Below the pieces are notes generated by a model. The model was not told the origin of the DNA and did not search any database. It was given only the letters and a program-made list of their open reading frames with translations. From Chondrosia reniformis (taxonomy: Eukaryota; Porifera; Demospongiae; Chondrillida; Chondrillidae): DNA of 64,000 nucleotides. Position 1 is the first letter of the stretch. Every line of letters begins with the position of its first letter. This document shows, one piece after another, positions 22,019-34,796 of the stretch. Both the position numbers and the translations under genes were made by a program. Where the stretch lies: assembly GCA_947172415.1 (NCBI GenBank), contig OX359197.1, positions 6,201,673 through 6,265,672 of the forward strand, in the 5' to 3' direction.

Positions 22019-24584
22019 ATGACCCAAGAAATGGCGAACGGTACCAACTTTGGAGAACTAGTCTTTACGTTTGGCCTAAATGGTTTTAAAGGGCACATTG
22101 AAGACTTCAATATCCACGGCAGAGAAGCGCCAAAGCTATACGAGATCCAGCGCTTTGTTTCTCAGCAACTCCGCTTAAAGTAAGATGTTGCAGCAAAACG
22201 TGCTCCGAACACTTGTTCATTTGTCGACCTATTTATACTCTATTTGAATGTAGAGGGTTCCAGCATGGATTCTATCTGACATCGGAAGCCCCTTCGGCCA
22301 CACCAAATGGTTTTGGACCACTCCCCCTCGTGTGTGAAGCAATTTGGTCATACTACCTGTCTACCATAACAACATTTGGAGTTGCCAGACCTCACAGGTT
22401 GCTCGTTAATCCACGAAACTACCTCTCAAAGGGAATGGATGCACTGAACTTTCAAAGTATGTCTCGTTTCCATGGTAGCTAGTAGTTGAATTGAATACAG
22501 ATCAAGTGATTTTACTATAATATTGACTTTAGCTATTAAGTTTTGCAATCTTTTAATGTCAGAGATTTATTATTCTAGTTTAATAAATCTGTATTTCCTC
22601 TTCACATGTAGATAAACGAAGGGGGTCCACCCCTTTGGCTCTAATTGATGTGGTTCCGCCCTTTTTTGGTTATCCCAAGAATCAGCTGGACTGGAAGAAA
22701 TTAACAGAAATTGCCAATACCTTGGTTGCCAGTAGCAACCCACTTCAAGCAGACCTGAGGAGTAAGCTCTGGAAACATCTCCTTGGTTAGTTGGCCTCAG
22801 TTGCAGTTGATGACAGTCGCTAGGATTTTAATCTTCCTAACTAGTTTTTATTCCTCTTTCAACCACCTCTCTAAGATCTAAAGATGTATTCAGTTACATT
22901 AGTACTATAGTCCTATAGTCTTGCTATATTGTGTAACTTTATTTTGAATAAGCTGCTTTTAAGATCAGCTTTTAATCTAAGAGCTTCTAATTTTTCCTAT
23001 TTGTAACCAGAAATGTGGATCTCCATTCCTTTGTTTAATGTCTGTATATGTAGATATTCTGTAATAGTAGGTAATGGTGTTCCCTTTAGGGATTTTCCCT
23101 CCATCAATGACTACCAGAAAAGAAAGGAGTAATTTTTATACATTACTATGTCAAGTTGCCAGGGAACTGAAATTAAAATGGCTGACCAAATACGATAAAC
23201 AAGACCAAGAGACTATTATGTTGTACAATGCAATTAAGAGAGACTCACAGAGGACAGATCCAAGAGAAGCATTCCTAAGGCAGTCGTCTGGTAATGAAGG
23301 GATTTCCCCTCACCACACTAACAATATCAGCTGCCTCACCAACGTGGTAATGACCTATTGTGAGGAACATCGGAAGGTAGCTTACACTCAAGGAATGACA
23401 GACCTTGCGGCTCCCATCCTGTTTGTGCTCATTCAACAGAGACAAGACAACACGGTCTACTCATTGGAAGAAGAGGTCTATGTATTGTATTCAGCGTTCA
23501 TGAGGTTAGAGCAAGCACTCACGTGCTAACTGTTACACGTCTTGAGGAAGTGTTGATATATTGAGTCAAGGCTGTATGCAGAGCTTAGGGCCAGGGGAGG
23601 CAAAATGAAAAGTTTCAAAATTTGGGAGGGGAGGGGTGGGGCAATGGTATATAATAATTGTGTACATCTTAAAATCTCAACTTGCGTATACGTACATCTT
23701 GTAGGTACCTCAGAAGCAACTTCACTAGACACTGCCGTGGTGCACTGGAGAGGGTGGAGGCATTGCGACATCTTTGTGAGGTTTTTGATCCAGATTTGTA
23801 TCAACATCTGTCCTCATTCCCAGATGATGCATTTGGATTGTGTTTTGGAATGGTTCTTATTGATTGCCACAGGGAGTTCCCCTTTGCTGACAGTCTCCAC
23901 CTAATGGAGGTAGTTATATGCAGCCATTTTGATCCCAAAGTACCTATGGATGAGTCACATGTTCAGTGGGCAGAATCTATCACTACAGAGTCACCTGATG
24001 TATTGCATCATGTAATTAATGGGGATGTCCCCTTGAGCATCACCAGATCACTAGGTGACCACCATCCTGCTCAAAAACAGAGGTGCTACAGCAAGAGGTC
24101 TGCCCATGGCTACTCTGTTACCCAGCTGCCCAGCGAAGACCCTGATATTCAGAGCGATGAAGAAGATAATTTATCCCTCTTAGAAGCAGAGAGGGTGAGT
24201 CCGTTTAGGCCTTTTGACGATGATTTAGGTAGATCTCTCAATCATCATCAAGGACCCCTCACCCAAGAGGAACAGTTCACTGTGAGCGTGAGGTCTGACG
24301 TATCTGTGGAACTTCAAGCAATTGGAGACATTGACATAACTGTCAAGCAGTCCTATGTGGTATTTATATGCCTTGGTGTGCTGATTTATTTGAGGGACGC
24401 CATTTTAAGGAGCCCTGACTTTGTGGCATTTTCCATTCTACTGAAGGAGAAGGAGGGAACACATTCACTTGAGCATATTCTATGTCTAGCAAGAGATTTG
24501 TTAATGCAGTACAAGCAATACCAAAGAGAATTATTTCCTGGAGATCATCCAAAGTCGTGGCTGCATCAGTTTAATCAAGACTAG
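22019..24584 (+). CDS. TBC1D25: TBC1D25-like Rab GTPase-activating protein
   Basis: Exons 22019-22179, 22254-22456, 22612-22785, 23090-23504 and 23705-24584 join in phase to 610 residues. The TBC domain begins near LRSKLWKHLLG. It has the arginine-finger motif IKRDSQRTDP (IxxDxxR) and the glutamine finger YTQGMTDLAAPI, so catalysis on a Rab GTPase is expected. The segments FMRYLRSNF, LCEVFDPDLYQHL and CHREFPFADSLHLMEV, and the late helix FICLGVLIYLRDAILRS, match the TBC1D25 (OATL1) pattern. Vertebrate TBC1D25 acts on autophagosomes; that role is carried over by homology only. The assignment to TBC1D25 rather than another TBC subfamily is by remembered pattern. It is convergent with the CYRI gene. 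Confidence 0.85.
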
Positions 24585-25576
24585 ATACTTTTATCATTTT
24601 TTATTTCATTTTCAAAATGCTTAATTTGCAATAAATCATTACTGATATCGTAACAATATGAAATTATATATTTGAAAGTGAAAAAAGTAGTGAATGTTTG
24701 TATGTGTATATGAAATAAATAAAAAAAGGATGAAAAATAAAAGGTGCACGTGATCAAGTGCAATACATATCAGCTAATCATATGATCATCATATGATCTA
24801 TATCTACATTGATATTTGTATGTATGTACAGTATAATGTTTAATTAATACGCATCAGCTAATATTATATTAGGTGTACATACATACGTAAATATCACATT
24901 TTACTTATTAATATTTCCCTTTACGTATGTATATATACTCAAATGGCATCCCATATTCAGTTCATAATAATATTATATTACCAAGATTCCCAAGATCACT
25001 GATGAAAAAGGGTGGAATTTCAGAAACAGATCCAGTGGAGGAGAAAACTCTTGTATCCTCATCCAAAGCCCTCACTAGCTCAATAGGCATATTACTCTCA
25101 AGTATATGTAGCATGTTGTAAAATGGTGTGCTAGATTATTATTCATGGAATAGGGCAGCAATGTTCATCATATACGTATACGTATTCTCCAATATATGTA
25201 GCAACATTGCAGTCAAGTGTACGAAAGACAACTAGATAAATACTGTACTTTGGCAGATAGAAGAATAGAGAAGAAAAAAACTGCGTCTCTAGACGCTCCC
25301 AAAGTCGAAAGATAAACCTTTACAAAGACAACTGTACTCGATTGTCACATATTTAATCACTGTGCGTACATGAATCATTTCATACCACAATATTAAATAT
25401 AAGAACTACTTACACTCAAAACAAACAAACAAACACATGAATAATTAATTACCATAATTATACTATAATAATATTTATCTAGAAGTCCCACTAGTTATAT
25501 TTTGTACATCATCAAAAGTGTCCAGCATAAAAATTACTTGTGTGTAGGGAGGATTGATTATATGACACACTGCTCC
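24585..25576. other. Convergent intergenic region with a dispersed-repeat copy
   Basis: Region between the 3' ends of the TBC gene and CYRI. AATAAA-like signals occur just after the TBC stop (near 24639 and 24714). The rest is AT-rich with ATATACGTATACGTA-type stretches and one copy of the dispersed repeat at 24973-25150. No coding frame is supported. Confidence 0.55.
24973..25150 (+). repeat. Dispersed repeat family, copy 1
   Basis: It shares with the copies at 25695 and 46205 the ordered blocks AAGATCACTGATGAA-AAGGGTGGAATTTC, AGAAAC, CCAGTGGAG, CTTGTATCCTCATCCAAAGC, ATAGGC and GTAGCATG-TGTAAAATGGTGTG followed by GATTATTATTCATG. It is the most diverged of the long copies. Confidence 0.6.
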
Positions 25577-28500
25577 TTAAGATAGAATCTGTTGTATTGC
25601 TTTAGGGGTATCTTCATCATTGAAGTGCTTTGTATTATACCTGTGCACATATAGAATACAAATTGTACATAGCCAAGGATTCACATACGTAAAGCTAAAA
25701 AAAAAGACAAAGACTCCCAGGATAACTGATAAAGGGTGGAATTCCCAGAAACACAGTGGAGAAGAAGATGAAAGAAGGGGAAAGAAGGAAGAAAAGACTC
25801 CTGTATCTTCATCCAAAGCTCTCTTTAGGTTTAGTTCCCCTATTATAGTGAAATGTTTCATTGAAGTCTACGTATTTATAACAATTCCCACTCGCCAAAT
25901 GTAATCTTATATCTGTAATTCCTGTCCCCAGGTATTATATGTACATAGACTATGGATGTAGAGATACCACAGCTTGTGTCTCACTTTAAAGCATTTAGAA
26001 GTGTCTCCGAACTCCTAGGATGCTCTTTCAACAGTTTAACGGTAGCACGTACCTACAAAGATAAGCCAAAGGTGTCACAGGGTGTGACAAGTTGAGGCTG
26101 ATGGGTGTGTAGGTGAAACTCACATCAATCTTAGCATTCTTAGCAAAGGCCCCAATTGGATGGACGTGGTCATATAAAATAATTACACCCACCATAACCC
26201 TTAGACAGAAGAGAGCTGTGTCTTCTCTCTGAAAACGACTAGAATAGCCCCTGTACAAGAGGATGGGTAAGATAAAGAGGGCTATCGGGCAGGAGTGGGA
26301 AGGGAAGGAAGTGTGAGGAGTGGGGAGGAGTGGGGAAGGAAGTGTGAGGAGTGGGGAGGGAAGTGAGAGGGGTGGGGAAGGAGGAGGGGGAGGGAAGTGA
26401 GAGGGGTGGGGAAGGAGGAGGGGGAGGGAAGTGAGAGGGGTGGGGAAGGAGGAGGGGGAGGGAAGTGAGAGGGGTGGGGAAGGAGGAGGGGGAGGGAAGT
26501 GAGAGGGGTGGGGAAGGAGGAGTGGGGAGGGAAGTGAGAGGGGTGGGGAAGGAGGAGGGGGAGGGAAGTGAGAGGGGTGGGGAAGGAAGTGTGAGGAGTG
26601 GGGAGGGAAGTGAGAGGGGTGGGGAAGGAGGAGTGGGGAGGGAAGTGAGAGGGGTGGGGAAGGAGTAGGGGGAGGGAAGTGAGAGGGGTGGGGAAGGAGG
26701 AGGGGGAGGGAAGTGAGAGGGGTGGGGGAGGAGGAGGAGGGGACTCACGGATTCTCTGTCATAACTCTACAAACAGCCGCCATTGTACATATGACATCTG
26801 TTGTGTTCTCCAGAGGAATGTCCGGATTCTAAGGACCACAAGAAGGTAGCAGTGATATTTGAAGGAAGGTAGCAGTGTAGGTATTGATTACTAGATCTTA
26901 TTCCTAAATGTGTGTGTATTAAGCATGTACCTTCCAAATAGTGTAAAGATTGTTATTACACTGTACAGCCATAGCTGGTACCGACACATATGGCCTTACT
27001 GCCTATCATTTCAAATATATACGTATGCCTGTGTACCCGTTTACCTCTTTTGTGAATTTGGTGGTTGCGGTGGCGATAGCATTCAGCATTGGCGTTGGGT
27101 TGGCATAGAATAATGACATCCTGTTAGCGATATCATCTGGTATTTCAAACTCTTCTCCGTTTAGCTGAGGTGTTACGTTCTGTATATCATCTAACCTCTT
27201 TCGGTTTTTGGTTCTTCTGTAGTAGCTAAAATCATTTTGAATGGCTGGGTTGTTCATCTGTGTCAAATAGAAATATAACAGGGTTTACATGAAACATTTT
27301 CAACATCACACACACAGGCACATGAAGAATTCAGCCCATACTGGTATCACCATGGCAACAAATTCATGTGAACAGAGAAACCACCAAAGACCTTATTATT
27401 CTTCAGGAAGTCTAAGGAGAAAGCTGATATTACTTAGATTCAATGGATTCCTTTTAAAATGTGGTAGGCGATACTAGTGATGCAATTAGCTAATAATTGG
27501 TGTACGCCAAGCTAGCATCATAAAGTGATGTAACCCATGGCAAGTGGTTCAAAAGTATTCTGACTTGAAAAATTATCCTGCATTTGTATATACTTGAAAT
27601 ACTCAATAAGTTGTCACTAGAGTACGTAGTAACCACATATTCATAGTGCTCATAATCAACCCATTTCACACTAGCATTGCCTAATCTGTTAAAACAGACC
27701 TCTAGATTGCGTAATCATTGCATGTACACATGTAAGAACATTTGTACTTATGGTCTGATTACCATAACCTGCATACATTTATATATGTATATATTTGTAT
27801 GTACGTATATGAATAGACTACTACACACTATTTTCCTAATCTTATTAGTTAAGGAAAACCTATATTATAGCTTTGGATAAGGATACAGTTTTCCTTACTT
27901 TCTCCCTTTCTCCACCGGTCAGCATACACATATTTAATAATTATAGTTTTAAATAAGTTATAAGTTTTAAATACAATTGTTGCTGAGTCTCAATAAATTA
28001 GGATACTCTTAATAAGTATGTATATGTACATACTTATATGTCAGACTTACATGATTATAAAGGGCATTTACCGTATAGCCAGAAATATCGGCGGGGAATT
28101 TATTTATTTTGGCAAATTGGCAATTTTCACACAAATCACCAAATTATAATTCACCAATATTATTGCATCATAGTGACGTACGTAATGCATTGTAACATAG
28201 GTAACCACTAAAATTAAAGCTGCCAATATTTAAATCTGTCCAAAATGTCAAATATTCTTCCTGCCAATATTTCTGGCTATAGGGTATATGTATGGTTTTA
28301 TGACATCCTGCAGTACCTTTAGGTCATCAAAGCTTAGTGTGAAATCAAGAATCTCTGCAAACTGTTTAGATAAGGCCTGTTGAGTTTCCAAATGTTCACT
28401 TGGTGTGCGATCTGTGCTGGTTAACGCTCGCAGTAACATAATTATACAACTATCTAGTGTTTCTGAAAAGTCATAGAAAACTTTTAGCTTTTGGACCAGT

Positions 28501-31500
28501 GGTGAAACTGCTGCCCATGCCATTGATTGGAATTCTTCATTACTGGCATTTGATATGGCCTAATGGAAGGGTGGATGGATGGATAAATGGACAGATTGGT
28601 GAAACAGAATTATCAGGTTACAAACATTTTTAATCTCCTCTCCAGCCCCTTTGTAGTTCTTCATTTGTTGTAACAGCTCTGCAGACTGGCTTAGACAGGC
28701 CGCCACTTGGCTATGAACCTCCTTTTCTCCATCCGTCGGCTCCGCCTTCTCAAAGTCTACAAAGAAGTCCACTTTGGGTCCAACAGGTTTTTCGGCTAAC
28801 ACTCTGAGTAAGTTTCCCATATTCTCAATCCACTACCTTGACACCTCTGCAACGGAAACAGAAATGAACTAGATTAACGGAGAACCTGACCAAACGTAAC
28901 CTCAGGGTCATTGCTAAAGGGGAATACCCAGCTACAACCTTCTGGCTCATTGGATTAATTCTATCCTCTTGTAAAATACTAGATACGTACAGATATAACC
29001 ATACATACGTACATACATGCCTTATACACATCATGTATGTACGTACGAACATATGTCATATTCAATAGTGTGTTGTACATACGTATATACATATATACAT
29101 GTATATATACAAGTAGGCATACCTACGTACGTATGCACATACACCATCTGAATAATTGCTAAGGTTGATATATCTGATTTTAAATAATAGCAATTTCCCT
29201 TAAAGCAATACAATTATGAATACACAACACAATATTACACTTTCAACTGTTTTAAGCAGCAAATGTTAGTATACACACAATTCAATCATTGTTTATTTAA
29301 CCTGCAATGGCTGAAGAGTCTAGTGGAGCTCTTTTGTGTAGTTTCAAGGTCTCTGTTTCAGTCTTACGTATTTGAAACTAAAACTTTAATGGCACTTTTC
29401 ACAAAAATGTACAAACCATTTCCTAGAGTAGCAGTTTGGCTTCCATTACCTTACAAGGTAACATATTCTTAAACACAGTTGCCTAGGTAACAGACAACTG
29501 CCACAGATTCAGTCTTCATAGTAACCATGATTCATACACATTCCAGCTGCTAGTTCACATAGCTGAATGAATAGATATCACATATCGCAGGTTTAACAAT
29601 GGAAGCATCCTAAGGCACCAATCTTGGGGTTTTAAATACGTACCTTCTGAAGCTACGTATGCATATCTTCTAATTAATGCAAGTACTGTATGGAAGGAAA
29701 GTAATTATTTAATAATTAATATTAGTCATGATGAGTGAACAAGATGCAAGGTTTGCTGAATGATGGACATGAAGTTAACAATCAGTCAATCCTAATGGTT
29801 GGAGTTTATACCCATGGGAAAACAAGCAATTGATACATTCTTCAAGGGTAATCAGGTTGCAGTAGTGTGCTGAGGTGTGGTGTTTAGCTCGACACATATG
29901 TATAATACTTTGTACACCAATAACAATTTTCAGTGAAAAAGTACACTTTACTGTACAGTCACACATGTGTCATTGCAGGTTTAGGAAAAATAGATGGTAA
30001 ATGAGCCTTCTCTAATGTCATTAGGCCTATTCTATAGTAATCCTATACTAGTGATACAGAATATAGAATTATCCATCCACATAATATTGTATTTAATGGC
30101 CATAGAGTTGGGATTTTCAGTATAGAAAAAGTACATATTTTCTTGTAGTTCAATTGATAAATTAAAGTATGTGTTTACACTCTTCTATTACGTATACACA
30201 AAGCCCACTCATATGTACACCTAGCAACCAGTACCAGCATCCTATAGGACCCTATCACATGTTGTGGACCTCAAGGTTTATTGCATATTAAAATGGCCGA
30301 ATGCTATGGTTTACACATAGTAAAACTGGAAGAATACAGCACAATTTGACCAACGCCAGCCAGTGTACACTGAAATTGAATCTGTGTACCTTGAAAAATG
30401 AGAAAAGTGTTACAAATACACAAGGAAACACTACAACATTCAGCTATAAACAAGGTCAAGCTAAGTGGAAAATACTTTGAAGCACCCCTAGTCAGGCCAT
30501 TAACATCCATTAACCTCTTTTCAATATAACCATACTATAGGATACACAACAATATGGATTCTCCTCAAAAGTAGCTAATTATTCTTGGTACGTCATTCAG
30601 CTAATAAGGGGGACAGCATATATGTATGAACACAAATCCACTGTATTATACATTTATTTATTCACACAGTGTCTTCAACTGCAACAAACACTGTTTCAAT
30701 GTTAAATTAAATTACAAGTCATCTTCAACTTTTTAAGCAGCTTTTAGACTTAAAAGATGGCTTCACTTAGTACAAACAGTATTTACATATAGAAACCTTC
30801 CATGACTATATAAGGAAGTTCCATTGTTAACAGCTAAGTTGAAGCCATGCCAAGTGTCACACACGCACACTTCAAGCAAGGCTTGGAGCGGAGGGAATCT
30901 CAAAGGTGGAGAGAAAACACATAATCGTTAACCTGTCTTAAATCTTGCGCAACTAAAGCAAAGTAAATATCTGTTTTCAAACACAGCATCGCCACCTATG
31001 GTATCACGATTGGATCATGAGAAAAGAGATGAGAAAAGCTAGATACGTATAACGCCAATTCAATAGTACTTCGGTCCCCCAACCAAGACTAGACTCTTGG
31101 CTGGCTTGGCGTAATATTTTCTAGTGAATATATGCTTATCAAAAACTATATATAGTTAGGCTGTAGCTTTCTTAGTTACGTGCAGGGAAATCAAGGTATA
31201 AAGTCTTGCTGTGCGAATAAAAGCGAGTTAGCCCGGCACAATTGTGTTAATAAGATAAGCCACAAATATGCTTCTAGTATTGCACTATATTTACTGACAT
31301 GAAAGGAAGATATTGCCCTACAGGCACCCTCCTCTGCGGTAAGGAATTTTAAATAATTATTCATAATTTCAGAACCATCAACGACTAATTTAGCGGATCA
31401 AATACGGCAATAAGACAGAATCAGCTTTACTTAGAAGGCGTGCAGTCTCAAGAACTATACCGCAATATACGATTTCTCCGCTCTGTGCAATGAATTCAAT

Positions 31501-31625
31501 AAAAATACCGACCACTTAAAACAAAAGAAGGCATTTGAACTTGCAATCTAAGGATTGCATTGAGCATTTAGTGGATGTACTATAAAAGGTATGCCGCGCC
31601 GTGCATCTAAGGTTAAAATCTCACC
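25577..31625 (-). CDS. CYRIB: CYRI (FAM49) Rac1-binding regulator of actin dynamics
   Basis: Coding exons 28626-28820, 28317-28559, 27045-27257, 26749-26828, 26124-26250, 25985-26052 and 25577-25640 give 329 residues, close to the vertebrate length of about 324. The start MGNLLRVL keeps the N-terminal glycine used for myristoylation. Landmarks are [50 protein letters not shown] and the C-terminal [20 protein letters not shown] proteins bind active Rac1 and oppose the WAVE complex at the leading edge. A non-coding first exon ending at the GT donor 31624 is inferred. It would join the acceptor TTCCGTTGCAG before 28846. Introns hold a MITE, a G-rich minisatellite and a dispersed repeat. Confidence 0.93.
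25695..25860 (+). repeat. Dispersed repeat family, copy 2
   Basis: AAGACAAAGACTCCCAGGAT, AAAGGGTGGAATTCCCAGAAAC, AGTGGAGAAGAAGATGAAAG, AAAGACTCCTGTATCTTCATC and CAAAGCTCTCTTTAGGTTTAG are nearly identical to the inverted copy at 46205-46452. Homology may start earlier (ACATAGCCAAGGATTCACA near 25668). It lies in the last intron of CYRI. Confidence 0.8.
26276..26736. repeat. G/A-rich minisatellite in a CYRI intron
   Basis: Tandem 33/34-bp-like units of GGGAAGTGAGAGGGGTGGGG and AAGGAGGAGGGGGA run for about 460 bp with almost no C on the plus strand. The repeated runs of three to five G make it a strong G-quadruplex candidate. The pyrimidine strand is the sense strand of CYRI, so it lengthens a C/T-rich intron segment just upstream of an exon. 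Confidence 0.9.
28069..28286. mobile_element. MITE, 218 bp, terminus TACCGTATAGCCAGAAATAT
   Basis: TACCGTATAGCCAGAAATATCGGC at the left is matched by the complement of the right end, which reads TACCCTATAGCCAGAAATAT followed by TGGC. The right end abuts the donor side of CYRI exon 28317-28559, only about 30 bp inside the intron. The interior is AT-rich and non-coding. Confidence 0.75.
28852..31624. other. Long first intron of CYRI (5' UTR intron)
   Basis: Nothing coding is supported over 2.8 kb. The stretch contains alternating GTATGTACGTACG / ATATACATGT microsatellite-like sequence (29030-29140) and otherwise unique AT-rich DNA. The intron itself is inferred from a good donor at 31624 and a good acceptor before 28846. 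Confidence 0.45.
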
Positions 31626-31687
31626 AGTGAACTGTCTTCAATTAAGCCGTCTTCCTACTACAAGCCCTAGGAGCGAAACACCCACAT

Positions 31688-31696
31688 CTATTTATA
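31688..31696 (-). promoter_or_regulatory. TATA box, probably of CYRI
   Basis: TATAAATAG on the minus strand lies about 60 bp upstream of the donor TCACTG/GTGAGA at 31625/31624, leaving room for a short 5' UTR exon starting about 30 bp downstream. A TATAAAAGG also occurs on the plus strand at about 31580, but I see no gene for it. Confidence 0.4.
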
Positions 31697-31924
31697 GTGC
31701 GACCACGCCTTAAAAATGGACTCCATAACCTTTAATAAAGTTTTTTTGAGCATGCGCAATGACATGTGTGGTAATAAATGGCGGCGTATTTAAATAGTCC
31801 AGCTGAACGTAATCGTTCTGATGGCCAGCTTGTTTACGAAAGCAATGTAATGAAAAGCGTGCAACTCTAGTAGATGTGACTATTCAACATTAGATGAGGG
31901 TTAAGTGGTTGAAAAGCATCAGTG

Positions 31925-34653
31925 TCAATCTTCAACTTTCACTGGTTCAGCCTCTGTACCTGGTTCAACTGTTTTCTGGTAAACATTCATGCACAAAGAA
32001 AGAGAGGAAATAGAACGAAGGTTGTGACTTTAGGTTAGCACAAAACAAAGTGTGAATTTAAAATGTACATGTTAATAAGTAAGGTTGGCACACTTAATTG
32101 GAATATATATAGCCGACAGCAAATAATCTACTATGACATTTCAATACTGTAAAACCCTTAATATTAGCATGCCATTAATGTTAGCGAAATTAGTGATGCA
32201 ATATCAATCGCTAACATTTATGGTCCCTAAAATGTTTGGAATGCATGCGCAGTAGTGTGGAGCAAGTATTTACAACAAAACGCTAAATTTAATGGACGCT
32301 AATAAGTCATATACGGTAAAAATATAATGGACGTTTTTACAGTATTTTGTACCTTAACTTCCATTTGATCATTTGCCTCCTGTTGTGTTTTAGAAGCAAC
32401 TTCCATTGCATTGTCATCAGCATTTCCTACTTTGCTTAATTGCTCTTCTTCCTTTTCTTCTTCAAAACTTTGATCAGAATTCTCTTTTTCATCTTTCATT
32501 TGCTGTTCATCTGGTTCATTCTCCTTTTGATTGTCTTCTTTTTCTTCCGTGTTCTCCTCCATCTCCTGGTCTTCACCTGCCTTATCTTCACTGTCTTCTG
32601 CTTGTCCCTTTGAAGATCTACTTTTCCTCCTAGTTTTGGGAGCTACATACACACATAATTAGAGCATTAAAGCAATTAGCTACCGATTCCTAAAAGAATA
32701 TGTATTGTAAAACCTATATCAAAGAGTGAGTACTTAATCATATCTCATGGAAGGACTTTTGGAACTACTAGTAAAGGTCACATAATTTGTCAAAACCCTT
32801 TCCCATATTAAGACCAGTCACTATGAGGGTATTAGAGACCAGAATCAGCAACAGTGTCTTAAAGGTACCAAACATCAAGTTAGCCTTACTTCTCACCAGA
32901 AGTTGTAAACATACTATCATTTAGTTTAATGTGGAGGTGATAAAATTTCTGGTAAAACCTTTGCAGTGCTGAAGGTTTAACTCAAGCTAGTCTCATAAAT
33001 AGGAAACAGTTTAGTAAAAACCTATTGCCTTGTGAGAGTCAGGATGGACCAGCCAGACATAACTATTTTAGCTACAACTCCCTTACGATTAATACGATGA
33101 ACAATCAAACTGCAAATGCTCTGACAAGCCTTTAATGACTATACCTTACCATCATTGGCCTTCTCTTTTCCTTCAGGCTTCATCAAGAAAGACATGATTC
33201 TCTTCACCAGTTCCTCCTTACTACCTGAGACATGCAGACCCAGGATGGAGCAAAAGTTGCTTGACAGTCCTTGCTTCTGCATCCTGCATGGGAACCACCA
33301 CAGGGTCACAATTCAGTTTATGAACACATCTTGAGTTGTATGAAATTTACTTTTGTAACTGTGCCACGTGCTTTTCATACTCTTTACTGTCCTCAGTAAA
33401 CTGGAATCCAGCAAAGGCCTTGATATTCTTTTTTGTTTCATTTTTCTGTTTTAAAAGAAAAAAAACAATCAAAATATACATAGAATATACACATTCCTAT
33501 AATTAAAGGTATGCATGGATATCTCTATTAAATGCCCACCTGTCCGACTCTACCAAATAGGAATCGATGCAGCTGTCTCAAGTCTTCAGATTTCCTTTTC
33601 TCAAGAATAACATATATGCTCGCAATGTCGCCTAGTCTTTGTCCACTCCCTTCTTCAAAGGTAGGACGTCTCTTCTTACTGCTAGTGCTAGGGGATTGAA
33701 AGGATTCCACAGATTTTCTTTTCCTTTTCCCTTCAATAATGAGTGGTTGGTCAAGGAGTCCAAGCTGCTCGTCTTCTTGGTCTCCATCTTTCTCCTACAT
33801 ACAAACAGAGTAAAGAATTCCTAGAATTGTATTGATTACCAAAATGCACCGTTTTGTATCTTCAAGAATGTAAATTGTTCTAATCAGGCAACTATTTCTT
33901 TATACTGTAATGAAAGCTCTGAATGATAGGAATTCTGTCAACTGCCTGTCAAAATGTGTCTTAACACAACTAAAACCAATGTCTTATTAAGGATGTAGAC
34001 ATTCTGGACACAACATTTGGCCTTTCAAAGAAGCTTATTTAAACTTTATGTTTATATATATCTGTACAGTATGACATTTCCAGTTAAAAGAACTTTGAAC
34101 TACTTCGCTTCTAACATCGAATGTAGCTGTACGTTTAATCAGACAGTAAGTCGCATTATTGACAGTGACCAGTAGAGTACTGTCATATTGTAGGGTATCC
34201 AAGCTACGTCTTGTACATGCGTACGTGATGACGTGTGAACGAAGCGAGCGCTAACAACACTGGAAAGGGCAAGCTATAAGTCTATAACGGAGAGGCTAAT
34301 AAGCTTTTCTATCATTCTTATTTGAATTTAAACTAAAGCGTCATCGAAAGCGGTTAATCAAAGAAAGAAATAACGACTCAAAAGCCTTTAAAAGCCTATG
34401 CCGAAATGAAGACACTACAGAACTAAACGGTACACGCTGTGCCATACTTAGTAGCCAGAAGGCTGTGTATTGATTTTTAAAGCATATTAAACGCTTACAG
34501 CCTCAAAAAATTGCTGACTTTTAATTTCGCAGTCAACATACGTACTTGCGGTTCAGTTTCTTTATCTTGGGGGTTTTCTTCCTCCTTTCCCGCGTCCGCG
34601 GTTTCCTTCTTAGGCTGACTCGTTTCATTCGCTGATTCCTGTACCTCTGACAT
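31925..34653 (-). CDS. DEK: DEK chromatin protein (SAP-box region; no C-terminal DEK domain seen)
   Basis: Exons 34546-34653, 33540-33794, 33351-33445, 33150-33283, 32353-32642 and 31925-31975 join to 310 residues. The central block GSGQRLGDIASIYVILEKRK, SEDLRQLHRFLFGRVGQ, NIKAFAGFQF and the SAP-like GLHVSGSKEELVKRIMSFLM matches the DEK pseudo-SAP/SAP region that binds structured DNA. An acidic, Lys-rich tail (EE/EK/DE runs) follows, ending KVED-stop. Vertebrate DEK (about 375 residues) has a further C-terminal DEK_C domain; the model here ends before one, so it is lost, encoded by an exon I missed, or spliced alternatively. DEK is a histone-associated nuclear protein. It is divergent from BUB3. 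Confidence 0.87.
32145..32318. mobile_element. Possible MITE, TIR TAC(T/C)GTA...TATTAGC
   Basis: The left end TACTGTAAAACCCTTAATAT then TAGC...CCATTAATGTTAGCG, and the reverse complement of the right end TACCGTATATGACTTATTAG then CG..CCATTAAATTTAGCG, align imperfectly over about 40 bp. It lies in the last intron of DEK. The match is weaker than in the other elements. Confidence 0.45.
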
Positions 34654-34796
34654 TTTGGAGCTAGTTTTACTCAAACTGTAGAGAAATTAAAATTTGGATT
34701 GGAATCTTGCCCAAAGAACTTGGAAAACGAGTTACCAGTTAAACGGTAAACGCCCTCACGAAGATTAAGGATATCACCCATTAGGAGGGAAAGAAA
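34654..34796. promoter_or_regulatory. 143-bp bidirectional promoter, DEK / BUB3
   Basis: The start codons of DEK (minus, 34653) and BUB3 (plus, 34797) are 143 bp apart, so both 5' UTRs and the core promoters must share this interval. No TATA box is visible; the neighbouring coding sequence is GC-richer than the surrounding introns. Confidence 0.7.

Noticed and set aside
26239..26748. Minus-strand Ser/Pro/Leu-rich frame and plus-strand Gly/Glu-rich frame
   Set aside because: Low-complexity readings of the G/A minisatellite within a CYRI intron.
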